Positions 17,555 to 26,652 of a stretch of 64,000 nucleotides of DNA are shown here, piece by piece. The position numbers were made by a program, and so were the translations under genes. Source of the stretch: Cellulomonas aerilata (GTDB lineage: Bacteria > Actinomycetota > Actinomycetes > Actinomycetales > Cellulomonadaceae); contig NZ_BJYY01000022.1 of assembly GCF_007991755.1 (NCBI RefSeq), positions 62,001-126,000 on the forward strand, read 5' to 3'. The notes under the pieces are model-generated. The model was not told the DNA's origin and did no database searches. It saw only the letters and a list, made by a program, of their open reading frames with translations. How positions within the stretch are numbered: position 1 is the first letter of the stretch; every line of letters begins with the position of its first letter.

Positions 17555-20164
17555 CTACAGGCGCCCGACGGCGGTCACGCGCACGACGACCTCGCCCGCG
17601 GCGTCGCTCGCAGGCAGGTCGACGACGGCGTCGATGCGCCAGTCGTGGTCGCCGGCCGGGTCGTCGAGGACCTGGCGCACCTCCCACGCGTCGCGCGCGT
17701 GCGGGGGCCGCTCGGTGATCTGCAGCAGGGCGGGTCCGCGCGCGTCCGGGCCGACCCCGATCGCGTCGTGGTCGTCGTAGAACGGGTCCAACGCCGCGGC
17801 CCACGCGTCGGCGTCCCAGCCCGAGGCGCCGTCGAGCGCCGCCAGGCCGCGGTAGTCCTCGCGGGCGGCCAGGTCGACCCGGCGGAACATCGCGTTGCGG
17901 ACCAGGGCACGGAACGCACGGTGGTTGGCGGTGATCGGACGGGCCGACTCGTCCTCGGTGTCCAGGCCCGGGACGGCGCCGGCGTCGGCGTGCTCGGGGT
18001 CGCGCAGGCGCTCCCACTCGTCCAGCAGGCTGGAGTCCGTGCGCCGGACGAGCTCGCCGAGCCACTCCACGAGCTCGGCGAGCTCCTCGGTGCGGCTGTC
18101 CTCGGGGACGGTGTGGCGCAGCGCCCGGTACGCGTCGGCGAGGTAGCGCAGCAGCACGCCCTCGGTGCGCTCCAGGGCGTAGAAGGAGACGTACTCGGCG
18201 AAGGTCATGGTCCGCTCGTGCAGGTCGCGGACGACCGACTTCGGGGACAGCTCCAGGTCCGCCACCCAGGGGTTCGTCTGCCGGTACGTCGCGAACGTCG
18301 CGGTGAGCAGCTCGGCGAGCGGCTTGGGGTAGCTGATGTCCTCCAGCGCCGCCATCCGCTCCTCGTAGTCGTAGCCCTCGGCCTTCATCGCCCCGATGGC
18401 CTCGCCGCGGGCCTTCTTCTCCTGGGCGAAGAGCACCTGTCGCGGGTCGTCGAGGGTCGACTCGATGATCGAGACGGTGTCGAGCGCGGCCGTGGGGGAG
18501 GCCTGGTCGACGAGGTCCAGGGCCGCGAAGGCGAACGGCGACAGCGCCTGGTTCAGCGCGAAGTTCGGCGGGACGTCGACGGTGAGCCGGACGGTCCAGC
18601 CGGACCCGTCCGGCCGCCGGACGCGCTCCACGACGCCGGCCGCCCGCAGCGACCGGTAGACGGCGATCGCCCGCCGGACGTGGCGACCACGGGCCGACTC
18701 CGGCTCGTGGTTGTCGGTGAGCAGCTTCGTCATGGCCGCGACCGGGTCGCCCGGACGCGCCAGGACGTTGAGCACCATGGCGTGGGAGACCGCGAAGCTG
18801 GAGGTCAGCGGCTCGGGGTCGGCGTCACGCAGGCGCTCGAAGGTCTTGTCGGTCCAGTTGACCGACCCCTCGGGCGCCTTCTTCCGGACGATCTTCTTGA
18901 GCTTCTTCGGGTCGTCCCCGGCACGCTCCAGCAGCTTGCGGTTCTCGATGACGTGGTCGGGGGCCATGACGATGACCTCGCCGACCGTGTCGTAGCCGGC
19001 GCGTCCGGCTCGGCCCGCCACCTGGTGGAACTCCCGCGCGGTCAGGTGCCGCATCCGGACGCCGTCGTACTTCACGAGCGACGTGAGCAGGACGGTACGG
19101 ATGGGCACGTTGATGCCGACACCGAGGGTGTCCGTGCCGCACACGACCTTGAGCAGCCCCTTCTGCGTCAGCCGCTCCACGACCCGGCGGTACTTGGGCA
19201 GCATCCCGGCGTGGTGGACGCCGACGCCGTGCCGCAGCAGGCGCGACAGCGTCCGCCCGAACCCGGGGCCGAAGCGGAACGCGCCGAGCTCGTCCGCGAT
19301 CCGGTCGCGCTCCTCGCGGCTGGCGACGTTCGTGCTGAGCAGCGACTGGGCGCGCTCGACGGCGGCGGCCTGCGTGAAGTGCACGACGTACACCGGGGCC
19401 CGCCGGGTCCGCACGAGCTCCTCGATGAGCTCGTGCAGGGGCTCGATCGCGTAGGAGAACGTCAGCGGAACCGGCCGCTCGGTGTGGGCGACGACGGCGA
19501 CGGGCACCCCGGTGCGCCGTTCGATGTCGTCGGCGAAGAAGGAGACGTCCCCGAGGGTGGCCGACATCAGCAGGAACTGGGTCTGCGCCAGCTCCAGCAG
19601 CGGCACCTGCCACGCCCAGCCACGCTGGGGGTCGGAGTAGAAGTGGAACTCGTCCATGACGACCTGGCCGACGTCGGCACCCGCGGCACCCGAGGCGCTC
19701 GCGGCCCGGACGAGGTCGTCGTCGGTGGCGTCGTCGTCGGCCCCGCCGGTGCGCAGGGCGTGGTTGGCGAGGATCTCCGCGGTGCAGCAGATGATCGGCG
19801 CGCCGGGGTTCACGGCCGAGTCGCCGGTCATCATGCCGACGTTCTCGGAGCCGAACGCCGCCACGAGGGCGAAGAACTTCTCGCTCACCAGCGCCTTGAG
19901 GGGGGCGGTGTAGAACGTGCGCCGGCCCTGCGCGAGGGCGACGAAGTGCGCGGCCATCGCGACGAGCGACTTCCCGGACCCGGTCGGTGTCGCCAGGATG
20001 ACGTGCGACCCAGTGACCAGCTCCATCAGCGCCTCGGACTGCGCGGGGTACAGGGTCAGGCCCTGGTCGCCGGCCCACCCGGTGAACGCCTCGTAGAGGG
20101 CGTCCGGGTCCTGGGGGTCGTCCGGGATGCGGGCGGTGAGGGTGCTGCTGGGGTCGGGGCTCAT
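17555..20164 (-). CDS. Ski2-like DEAD/DEAH helicase with DUF3516 C-terminus
   Basis: 869-residue superfamily II helicase. N-terminal RecA domain: Q-like motif LYPAQSEAL, Walker A ATPTGSGKS (about 59-67), TAPLKALVSEKF, Walker B variant DEFHFY, LLMSATLGD. Second RecA domain: VVHFTQAA, GVGVHHAGMLPKYR, GTDTLGVGINVP, QVAGRAGRAGYD. The rest (about 480-869) matches the actinobacterial DUF3516 extension in content and length. Substrate is unknown; RNA turnover is the usual guess from Ski2/Mtr4 kinship. Predicted ATG at 20164. Confidence 0.88.
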   Translation of the reverse strand: MSPDPSSTLTARIPDDPQDPDALYEAFTGWAGDQGLTLYPAQSEALMELVTGSHVILATPTGSGKSLVAMAAHFVALAQGRRTFYTAPLKALVSEKFFALVAAFGSENVGMMTGDSAVNPGAPIICCTAEILANHALRTGGADDDATDDDLVRAASASGAAGADVGQVVMDEFHFYSDPQRGWAWQVPLLELAQTQFLLMSATLGDVSFFADDIERRTGVPVAVVAHTERPVPLTFSYAIEPLHELIEELVRTRRAPVYVVHFTQAAAVERAQSLLSTNVASREERDRIADELGAFRFGPGFGRTLSRLLRHGVGVHHAGMLPKYRRVVERLTQKGLLKVVCGTDTLGVGINVPIRTVLLTSLVKYDGVRMRHLTAREFHQVAGRAGRAGYDTVGEVIVMAPDHVIENRKLLERAGDDPKKLKKIVRKKAPEGSVNWTDKTFERLRDADPEPLTSSFAVSHAMVLNVLARPGDPVAAMTKLLTDNHEPESARGRHVRRAIAVYRSLRAAGVVERVRRPDGSGWTVRLTVDVPPNFALNQALSPFAFAALDLVDQASPTAALDTVSIIESTLDDPRQVLFAQEKKARGEAIGAMKAEGYDYEERMAALEDISYPKPLAELLTATFATYRQTNPWVADLELSPKSVVRDLHERTMTFAEYVSFYALERTEGVLLRYLADAYRALRHTVPEDSRTEELAELVEWLGELVRRTDSSLLDEWERLRDPEHADAGAVPGLDTEDESARPITANHRAFRALVRNAMFRRVDLAAREDYRGLAALDGASGWDADAWAAALDPFYDDHDAIGVGPDARGPALLQITERPPHARDAWEVRQVLDDPAGDHDWRIDAVVDLPASDAAGEVVVRVTAVGRL

Positions 20165-20575
20165 CGGGACTCATTGTTCCTGGTGGTGGAGCGCGGTGTG
20201 GTGCAGGGGTCTGCGGCAGGCGTCTCCGGCATGCGGGACCGGGCACCGGTGGGGGTCGGGCGTCACCCTTGGCGTCGGGTGGCGTCCCGCGGACCGTCGG
20301 CCGGTGCGCGCGCTGAGTCGTCCACAGGGCGAGCGCGGAATCGGCGGGACGTGTCAGTGGCGCGTGCTTTCTCGGGGACATTGGCGCGTGTCTGGGTCCA
20401 TGATGCTCCGGGGGTCTCTTCCTCCGCCACAACGCCGCGCCGGCGACGTGTCCACAGGCAGGCCCGACGACGTGCCGTCCACAATGCTCGGCCGGCCGCC
20501 GGGAATGTCAGTGGGCCGCCCGAGAATGGGAGCAACAAGCCGATTCGGTGCAGACGCCGGGAAGGGGTGAGCGCC
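20165..20575. other. 411-base gap between helicase and HNH pseudogene
   Basis: No gene seen. It holds three TCCACA motifs (20321, 20451, 20478), one of which, GTGTCCACA at 20448-20456, differs by one base from the actinobacterial DnaA box TTGTCCACA, and two copies of TGTCAGTGG (near 20348 and 20506). The two-copy motif lies on the promoter side of the HNH gene. Confidence 0.5.
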
Positions 20576-21962
20576 ATGGACGACGACGTGTCGGACGAGC
20601 CGGGCGTCACCCCGGCGCGTGCCACCGGCACCGATCATGCGACGGTGCGCCCGGAGATCGCGGAGCTGCTGGCGGCGTTGGACGCGGTGGCCGATGCCGC
20701 GGTCGCCGTGGCTCGCTCGGACGCCGGGGTGGACGGTCGTGAGGCGGCGGTGGTCGCCGCGGGGATCGCGGCCGCGACGAGCCGGCTGGGGGTGGTGCAG
20801 GCCCGCCTGCTGGCGGTGGTGGAGGCGGACGGGATGTGGTCGGTGGAGTCGCGGTCGCTGGTCCGGTGGGCCGCACGCCGGCTGGACGTCAGCGTCCGTA
20901 GCGCCCAGGCCCAGGTGCGCCTGGGCCGCAAGCTGCGTGACGACCTGCCGCTGACCGCTGCCGCAGCCGCGGTCGGGGAGATCGGCGGGGAGCACGCGCA
21001 CGTGCTTGCAGCGCTGGCCCCGACCACGGAGCGGCGGCGTGCGGCGCTGAGCAGCCCGGACGGCGAGTGCGACGAGGCGTGGCTGGTGAGGCAGGCCAGG
21101 CTCAACACGGTCGACGACCTGCGCACGGTGGTCCGGCACTGGGCCGCGGCCGCCGACACCGAGGCGGACGACCGCGGGTACGTGCAGGCGTGCGAACGTC
21201 AGCACCTGCAGGTCTCACCGACCTTGGGCGGGTACCACGTGCAGGGGTTCCTCACCGTGGATGTGGGGCAGGCGCTGGTCACCGCCCTCGAGGCCGTGAC
21301 TCCCGTCCCGGCCGCGGGCGACACGAGCACGGCCGACCAGCGCCGCGCAGGCGGTCGGGGTGCTGGCGAACCTCGCGCTCGACAAGGGGCTGGCCGGTGA
21401 GGGACGCGCGTCCCGGCCCTCCCTCAACGTGCTGGTGTCGTACGAGACGCTGCAGGCCGTCACCGAGCGGGCGATCGCGCGGCAGGACGGGCTCCCGTTG
21501 CTTGAGGCAGCGCCGATATTGACGGCCAAAAGCGTGCTGCACGGCCCGCAGTTCGAGGACGGCACGCCGATCCCGCGCATTCTGCTGGACCGCCTCGCGT
21601 GCGACGGGGAGCTGAACCGCGTCATATTCGGCCCGACGTCCGAGATCCTCGACGTGGGCCGAGCGGAACGGACGTTCACCCGGGCGAGGCGAAATGCGAT
21701 CATCGCCCGCGACCGGCATTGCCGGTTCCCCGGCTGCAGCGCACCACCGACCTTGTCCGAATGTCACCACGTCCGACATTGGGGACGAGATCACGGCAGC
21801 GCCTCGGTCAGCAACGGGATCCTGCTGTGCTGGCACCACCACGGGCATGTGCATGCGCGCGGGATCGAGATCCACCGGCAGGGTGCCCGGTGGGTGTTCA
21901 CCGACGCGGCCGGACGCGAGCTGCCGGACCTTCGAGAGGACCGCCACGACGACGGCGCGTGA
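20576..21962 (+). pseudogene. DUF222/HNH endonuclease-like gene, broken by a frameshift
   Basis: Actinobacterial DUF222-HNH family. The first part (20576 to about 21346) encodes the helical DUF222 domain (AELLAALDAVADAAV, RLLAVVEADGMWSVESRSLVRWAARRLDVS). Near 21346-21349 (after TADQRRA) the frame is lost and stops at 21400; the remainder continues one frame over with LANLALDKGLAGEGR, RHCRFPGCSAPPTLSECHHVRHW and LLCWHHHGHVH, a complete HNH/zinc module. Adding one base restores a single 460-residue protein. Codon use at the 3' half (gcgatcatc, gatattgac, attctgctg) is less GC-biased than the neighbours. Either a real recent inactivation or a sequencing error. Confidence 0.85.
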
Positions 21963-21989
21963 CCGGGCGAGGCGCCCGTCGCTCACGCC

Positions 21990-22892
21990 CTACGACGCCG
22001 GACCGACGAGCCCGTCCGCCACCTCGAGCAGCCGCTGCCGCAGCACCGCCGCACGCTCGGCGAACGCCCGCTGCCGCCCCACGTACTCCGCCTTGCCGGC
22101 GGGCGTCTCGATCGCGACCGCGGGCTCGTACAGGGAGGACACGTCGTACGGGGACGCCTGCATGTCGAGCGTCCGGATGTCCCGCGCAAGCACGAAGCAG
22201 TCCAGCAGGAGCTCGCCCGGCACCGCCGGGACGAGCTTGGCCGACCACTTGTACAGATCCATGTTCGCGTGCAGGCAGCCCGGCTGCTCCGTGGCGGTCT
22301 GCGTCTCGCGGGTCAGCTGCTCACGGTTGCGCCCGACCGCGTCCGGCGTGAAGAACCGGAAGGCGTCGAAGTGGCTGCACCGCAGCGGGTGCGCCTCCAC
22401 CACCGCGTCGGTGCCCTCCCGTCCGAGCCGCAGCGGCAGGGAGTGACGGCGTCGGGTGTCGTCCTGCCGGTAGACCATCGCCCACTCGTGCAGCCCCAGG
22501 CAGCCCACGTGCGCCGGCCGTGACGCCGTGCCGGCGAGAAGCGTGCGCACGTGCTCCACCGTCGACCGGCGCTCGGCGAGGAAGCCCTCGGCGTCCAGCG
22601 CGACGCCGCCGTCGACGGCCCGGTACCAGCGCCACGACGCGTGCGCGGCCAGGTCGTCGGGCGAGCCCGCGAGCACGACCCCCGGGCCGGGGTGCCAGCG
22701 CCGCAGGTGGGAGGACTTGACGCCGTAGTAGTCGTACATGAAGTCGTCGATCGCGTGCCGCTCGCCCTGGGCCCGGCGCTCGCGGTAGCCGGCGGTCAGC
22801 GCGTCCGCCCGCTCGGCGTGGTCGCGGGCGCGCGGGAGCCAGGCCTCGGCGGGCAGCACGACGCCGGTCGCTGGGGCCGCCGACGTCGTCAT
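21990..22892 (-). CDS. Conserved actinobacterial protein usually labelled 3-methyladenine DNA glycosylase
   Basis: 300 residues. Matches by memory an actinobacterial family with the segment DFMYDYYGVKSSHLRRWHPGPGVVL near residue 50, LHEWAMVYR near 160, HFDAFRFFTPDA and HANMDLYKWSAKL. The glycosylase label is common, but I see no helix-hairpin-helix or AAG-type signature, so the activity is unproven. A TACCCT box on the minus strand ends seven bases before ATG 22892, giving a leaderless start; GTG 22898 is the alternative. Divergent from pdxH with about 80 bases between. Confidence 0.75.
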   Translation of the reverse strand: MTTSAAPATGVVLPAEAWLPRARDHAERADALTAGYRERRAQGERHAIDDFMYDYYGVKSSHLRRWHPGPGVVLAGSPDDLAAHASWRWYRAVDGGVALDAEGFLAERRSTVEHVRTLLAGTASRPAHVGCLGLHEWAMVYRQDDTRRRHSLPLRLGREGTDAVVEAHPLRCSHFDAFRFFTPDAVGRNREQLTRETQTATEQPGCLHANMDLYKWSAKLVPAVPGELLLDCFVLARDIRTLDMQASPYDVSSLYEPAVAIETPAGKAEYVGRQRAFAERAAVLRQRLLEVADGLVGPAS

Positions 22893-22970
22893 GGCCACCA
22901 GGGTAGGCGGGGCCTAGGGTGCTCAGGCGCGGGTGCCGTCGCACCCGACCCCCGACCCCGGAGCCGCCCC

Positions 22971-23687
22971 GTGAGCACCCAGGAACCCGGCGAGCTGCGA
23001 CCGCTGCTGCGCCGGCTGCCGGCCCTGGCCGGGCCCTTCCCGGTCCTCGACCCCGCGGACCTGCCGGACCGGCCGGACGCGCTGTTCGTGCGCTGGCTGC
23101 ACGAGGCGGTCGACGCGGGTGTCCGCGAGCCGCACGCCATGACGGTCGCGACCGCGGACGGAGCCGGACGCCCGTCGGCCCGCGTGGTGATCCTCAAGGA
23201 CCTGGTCGACGGCGGCTGGCAGTTCGCCACCGACGCCCGCAGCCGCAAGGCCACCGACCTGGAGGCGAACCCGGCCGCGTCGGTGTCCTTCTACTGGCGC
23301 GAGCAGGGCCGGCAGGTGCGGCTCGACGGGACGGCCCGCGCGCTCGGTCCGGAGGCGTCCGCGGCAGACTTCCTGGCTCGCTCGCCCGCCTCGCGCGCCG
23401 CCGCGCTGGCCACCCGACCCGGGGAGCCGCTGCCGTCGACCGCGGACCTCCAGGAGGCGATGGCCGGGGCGCTCGCGCGCGTCGAGCAGGACCCGGGCAC
23501 GGTGCTCGCGGAGTGGGTGCTCTACAGCGTCGTGCCGCACACGGTCGAGTTCTGGCAGGGCGACCCGCGACGCGCGCACACCAGGGTCGTCTACCGGCGG
23601 GGCGCGCCCGGCGGCGGCGCGGTCGGTGCGGGGGACTCGGCCGGCTCGACGTCGGCCGGCTGGAGCCGCGAGCTCGTCTGGCCCTGA
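22971..23687 (+). CDS. pdxH: Pyridoxine/pyridoxamine 5'-phosphate oxidase
   Basis: FMN enzyme that makes PLP. 238 residues. PNPOx barrel: AMTVATADGAGRPSARVVILKDL with the FMN arginine, FATDARSRKATDLEANP, VSFYWREQGRQVRLDG, then the C-terminal dimerization region VEFWQGDPRRAHTRVVYRR. A Gly/Ser-rich insertion of about 20 residues precedes the end GWSRELVWP (the family usually ends R-L-x-P). GTG 22971 has GGAG eight bases upstream; another in-frame GTG is at 22932. Its last 97 bases overlap the tail of the convergent DUF418 gene. Confidence 0.85.
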   Translation: MSTQEPGELRPLLRRLPALAGPFPVLDPADLPDRPDALFVRWLHEAVDAGVREPHAMTVATADGAGRPSARVVILKDLVDGGWQFATDARSRKATDLEANPAASVSFYWREQGRQVRLDGTARALGPEASAADFLARSPASRAAALATRPGEPLPSTADLQEAMAGALARVEQDPGTVLAEWVLYSVVPHTVEFWQGDPRRAHTRVVYRRGAPGGGAVGAGDSAGSTSAGWSRELVWP

Positions 23688-24769
23688 GGGCCGACCTGGC
23701 CCTGCGGGCCGATCGACCCCGAGCCCCCCGCGGGTGACTCGTCCCGGTCCACCACCGATGCCGCCACGCTCGTCGACACGACGTGCATCGCGCGCTCCAG
23801 CGGCCCGCGACCGAGCACGGCCCGCCACAGGCTGGTGAGCACGAGGGTCGTGACGAGGAAGCCCAGGTGGACGGTCACCTGCGGCTCGCGGACGACCTCG
23901 TCGCCCATGACCGCGATCGCGACGATGTGGGTGCTGTACGCCGTGAGCGCGAGGGCACCGGTCGCGGCCAGCGGGTACACGACCCGCGGCCAGCGGTCGG
24001 CCACCACGAGGCTGACCGCGATGACGACGAACGCGACCCCGGTGTTGCCGGCGACCTCGAACGTGGAGTCGGCGTGCGGCTCGACGCTGAGCAGCCGCAG
24101 CACCTGGGCTGACTGGCCGGCCGCCATCGCCGTGAGCAGGACGCCGCCCCCGTACCCCGCCACGGCGAGCCCGGCACCGAGCAGCCCGAGCCGGACGCGC
24201 AGCGCCGTCGAGCGCAGGTCGGACCGGCCCAGCGCCAGACCGGCCAGCACGTACGCCAACCAGACCGCCGCAGGGTAGTAGCCGGCCACGAGCAGCTCCA
24301 GCAGCCCGGTCGGCGGCCGCCCGGCGGAGGTGAGCGTGTCCGTGAGCGCGAAGCACAGCCCGGGTCCGCCGAGCGCCACCGCCACCGCCAGCAGCGCGAG
24401 CGAGGTGCGGGGGAGCCGGAGGACGGGCAGGGCGAGGGCGAAGAGCAGGCCGTAGGACTGCAGGATGATCGCGATCGGCGCCCCGAGCGCGGCGAGGAAC
24501 ATCCCGAGCAGCAGCAGGAGCCCGCCCCGGACGGCGATCCGCACGCGCGCCCGGCCGAGGGCGGACCCGGACACCGGCCGCGGGCCGCCGCTGAGCAGGG
24601 CGATCGACAGCCCGGCGAGCACCCCGAAGAGCGCCGCCGAGCGTCCGTCCGCCACACCGAGCCAGCCGTCCGTCGACCACAGGTCCGGGCCCGCCACCCC
24701 GACGTGCGCGCTCATCATGCCGAGCACCGCGACACCGCGGGCGACGTCGACGCCACCGATGCGTTCCAC
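23591..24769 (-). CDS. DUF418-type multi-pass membrane protein
   Basis: 392 residues, about ten transmembrane helices, heparan-acetyltransferase/DUF418-like: GGVDVARGVAVLGMMSAHVG at the start, RSAALFGVLAGLSIAL, ILQSYGLLFALALP, ALALTAYSTHIV, and a final DUF418 helix block ending SLWRAVLGRGPLE. The C-terminal tail (about 345-392) is hydrophilic and contains GPQGQVGPQGQ. GTG 24769 is preceded at seven bases by a TACGCT box on the minus strand (leaderless). The tail is read antisense to the last 97 bases of pdxH. Confidence 0.8.
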   Translation of the reverse strand: MERIGGVDVARGVAVLGMMSAHVGVAGPDLWSTDGWLGVADGRSAALFGVLAGLSIALLSGGPRPVSGSALGRARVRIAVRGGLLLLLGMFLAALGAPIAIILQSYGLLFALALPVLRLPRTSLALLAVAVALGGPGLCFALTDTLTSAGRPPTGLLELLVAGYYPAAVWLAYVLAGLALGRSDLRSTALRVRLGLLGAGLAVAGYGGGVLLTAMAAGQSAQVLRLLSVEPHADSTFEVAGNTGVAFVVIAVSLVVADRWPRVVYPLAATGALALTAYSTHIVAIAVMGDEVVREPQVTVHLGFLVTTLVLTSLWRAVLGRGPLERAMHVVSTSVAASVVDRDESPAGGSGSIGPQGQVGPQGQTSSRLQPADVEPAESPAPTAPPPGAPRR

Positions 24770-24904
24770 GCCCCGCAGCGTACGTCCGCCCGGCCGCCGG
24801 CCGGCTCGTCGCGACCTGTGCACCGGCGACGAATCCGTCTCACCTTCCGGTACCGCCTGTCCCGCCACTTGATCTCTGCGCCTGGGACCGGCCTACTGGG
24901 GTGC

Positions 24905-25717
24905 GTGAGCAGCCAGGACACCTACACGCACGGTCACCACGAGAGCGTCCTGCGCTCGCACCGGTGGCGCACCGCGGAGAACTCCGCCGCCTACCTCCTC
25001 CCGGCGCTGCTGCCGGGTCAGCGGCTGCTCGACGTCGGCTGCGGCCCGGGCACGGTCACCATCGACCTCGCGGCCCGGGTCGCACCGGGCGAGGTCGTCG
25101 GCCTGGACCGGTCCGCCGTCGTGGTCGAGATGGCGCGCGAGGAGGCGGCAGCCGCCGGGGCGACCAACGTCAGCTTCACCGCCGGCGACGTCTACGCCCT
25201 GCCCTACGACGACGACTCGTTCGACGTCGTGCACGCCCACCAGGTCCTGCAGCACCTCACCGACCCCGTCGCCGCGCTGCGCGAGATGCGGCGCGTGACC
25301 CGCCCCGGCGGCGTCGTCGCCGTCCGGGACGCCGACTACTCCGCGATGACCTGGTACCCGCCGTCGGACGGGCTGGACGAGTGGCGCGCGCTGTACCACG
25401 AGGTCACCGAGGCCAACCACGCCGAGGCCGACGCCGGGCGCATGCTGCACTCGTGGGTGCTCGAGGCGGGCTTCGACCCGGCCGGCGTCGTCCCGGGCGC
25501 GGGCGTGTGGTGCTACGCCACCCAGGAGGACCGCACCTGGTGGTCCGACCTGTGGGCGGACCGCTGCACGGAGTCGGACTTCGCCCGCCAGGCACTGGCG
25601 CACGGCCTCGCCGACGACGTCGCCCTGGAGCACCTGGCGGACGGCTGGCGGCAGTGGGGGACCTACCCCGACGGCTGGTTCGCCGTCCTGCACGGCGAGG
25701 TCCTGGCCCGCGCCTGA
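24905..25717 (+). CDS. Class I SAM-dependent methyltransferase
   Basis: 270 residues, UbiE/COQ5-like fold. SAM motif I LLDVGCGPGTVTIDLA (about 39-54), motif II DRSAVVVEMA, motif III FTAGDVYALPYDDDSFDVVHAHQVLQHL (about 93-120), then LREMRRVTRPGGVVAVRDADY. The C-terminal third has WWSDLWADRC and the end PDGWFAVLHGEVLARA. Substrate unknown. GTG 24905; TACTGG five bases upstream is a poor -10. Upstream in-frame sequence is antisense to the DUF418 gene. Confidence 0.85.
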   Translation: MSSQDTYTHGHHESVLRSHRWRTAENSAAYLLPALLPGQRLLDVGCGPGTVTIDLAARVAPGEVVGLDRSAVVVEMAREEAAAAGATNVSFTAGDVYALPYDDDSFDVVHAHQVLQHLTDPVAALREMRRVTRPGGVVAVRDADYSAMTWYPPSDGLDEWRALYHEVTEANHAEADAGRMLHSWVLEAGFDPAGVVPGAGVWCYATQEDRTWWSDLWADRCTESDFARQALAHGLADDVALEHLADGWRQWGTYPDGWFAVLHGEVLARA

Positions 25718-25759
25718 CGCCGCGTCGGCGCACTCCGGCCGTCCACCTAGGGTGTGCGC

Positions 25760-26545
25760 ATGCGCATCGCCAGGTTCACGACCGGGAACGACCCCCGCTA
25801 CGCCCTCGTCGACGGCGAGGCCGGCTCCGAGCGGCTCGTGGTGATCAGCGGGGACCCCATCTACACCCCCGTGCAGCCGACCGGCGAGGAGATCCCGCTC
25901 GCCGACGACGCGGTGCGCCTGCTGGCGCCGGTGATCCCGCGGTCCAAGGTGATCGGCATCGGGCGCAACTACGCCGCGCACGCCGCCGAGCTCGGCAACG
26001 ACGTGCCCACCCGGCCGCTGGTGTTCCTCAAGCCGAACACCTCGGTCGTCGGGCCGGACGACCCCATCGTGCTGCCGTCCTACTCGGACGAGGTGCACCA
26101 CGAGGCCGAGCTCGCCGTCGTCATCGGCAAGGTCGTCAAGGACGTCACCCCGGAGCGGGCGCTCGACCACGTGTTCGGCTACACCGTCGCCAACGACGTG
26201 AGCGCGCGCGACGTGCAGCGCTCGGACGAGCAGTGGACCCGCGCCAAGGGCTTCGACTCCTCGTGCCCGCTCGGCCCCTGGATCGTCACCGGGCTGGACG
26301 TGGACGACCTGCAGGTCACCGCGCGCGTCAACGGCGACACCCGGCAGGACGGTCGGACGTCGCAGCTGATCTTCGACGTGCCGTACCTGATCTCGTACGT
26401 GTCGGAGATCTTCACGCTGCTGCCCGGCGACGTCATCCTCACCGGCACCCCGGCCGGCGTCGGGCCGATCGTGCACCGCGACGTCGTCGAGTGCGAGGTC
26501 GAGGGGATCGGCGTCCTGCGCAACCCGGTCATCCGGCGCGACTGA
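25760..26545 (+). CDS. Fumarylacetoacetate hydrolase family protein
   Basis: 261 residues. FAH C-terminal-type fold used by hydratases, decarboxylases and acylpyruvases of aromatic or keto-acid catabolism. Metal ligands appear in EVHHEAELAVVIGK (ExE) and in the later FTVANDVSARD segment, followed by RAKGFDSSCPLGPWIV and TPAGVG. The short N-terminal region (1-60) is the usual non-catalytic cap. Exact substrate not determinable. TAGGGT (25748-25753) ends six bases before ATG 25760: leaderless start preferred over GTG 25754. Confidence 0.87.
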   Translation: MRIARFTTGNDPRYALVDGEAGSERLVVISGDPIYTPVQPTGEEIPLADDAVRLLAPVIPRSKVIGIGRNYAAHAAELGNDVPTRPLVFLKPNTSVVGPDDPIVLPSYSDEVHHEAELAVVIGKVVKDVTPERALDHVFGYTVANDVSARDVQRSDEQWTRAKGFDSSCPLGPWIVTGLDVDDLQVTARVNGDTRQDGRTSQLIFDVPYLISYVSEIFTLLPGDVILTGTPAGVGPIVHRDVVECEVEGIGVLRNPVIRRD

Positions 26546-26589
26546 GCGCGACCGGCGCCGGCCGGCGGGCGGGCGACCACGCCGATCCC

Positions 26590-26633
26590 GCGCCGAGCCT
26601 GCGCCGAGCCTGCGCCGAGCCCGCGCCGAGCCC
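26590..26633. repeat. 11-base tandem repeat in a convergent gap
   Basis: Four head-to-tail copies of GCGCCGAGCCT with small changes, between the FAA hydrolase gene and the LOV-GGDEF gene (convergent). No coding role; possible folding into GC-rich stems, function unknown. Confidence 0.75.
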
Positions 26634-26652
26634 GGTCCGGGAGCCGGCCGGG

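Noticed and set aside
20317-20483. Cluster of DnaA-box-like TCCACA motifs, possible origin
   Set aside because: Only one is near the consensus, no dnaA, dnaN or AT-rich region; likely chance or a minor titration site.
21340-21360. Programmed frameshift in the HNH gene
   Set aside because: No slippery heptamer or downstream pseudoknot is visible; simple indel or sequence error is likelier.
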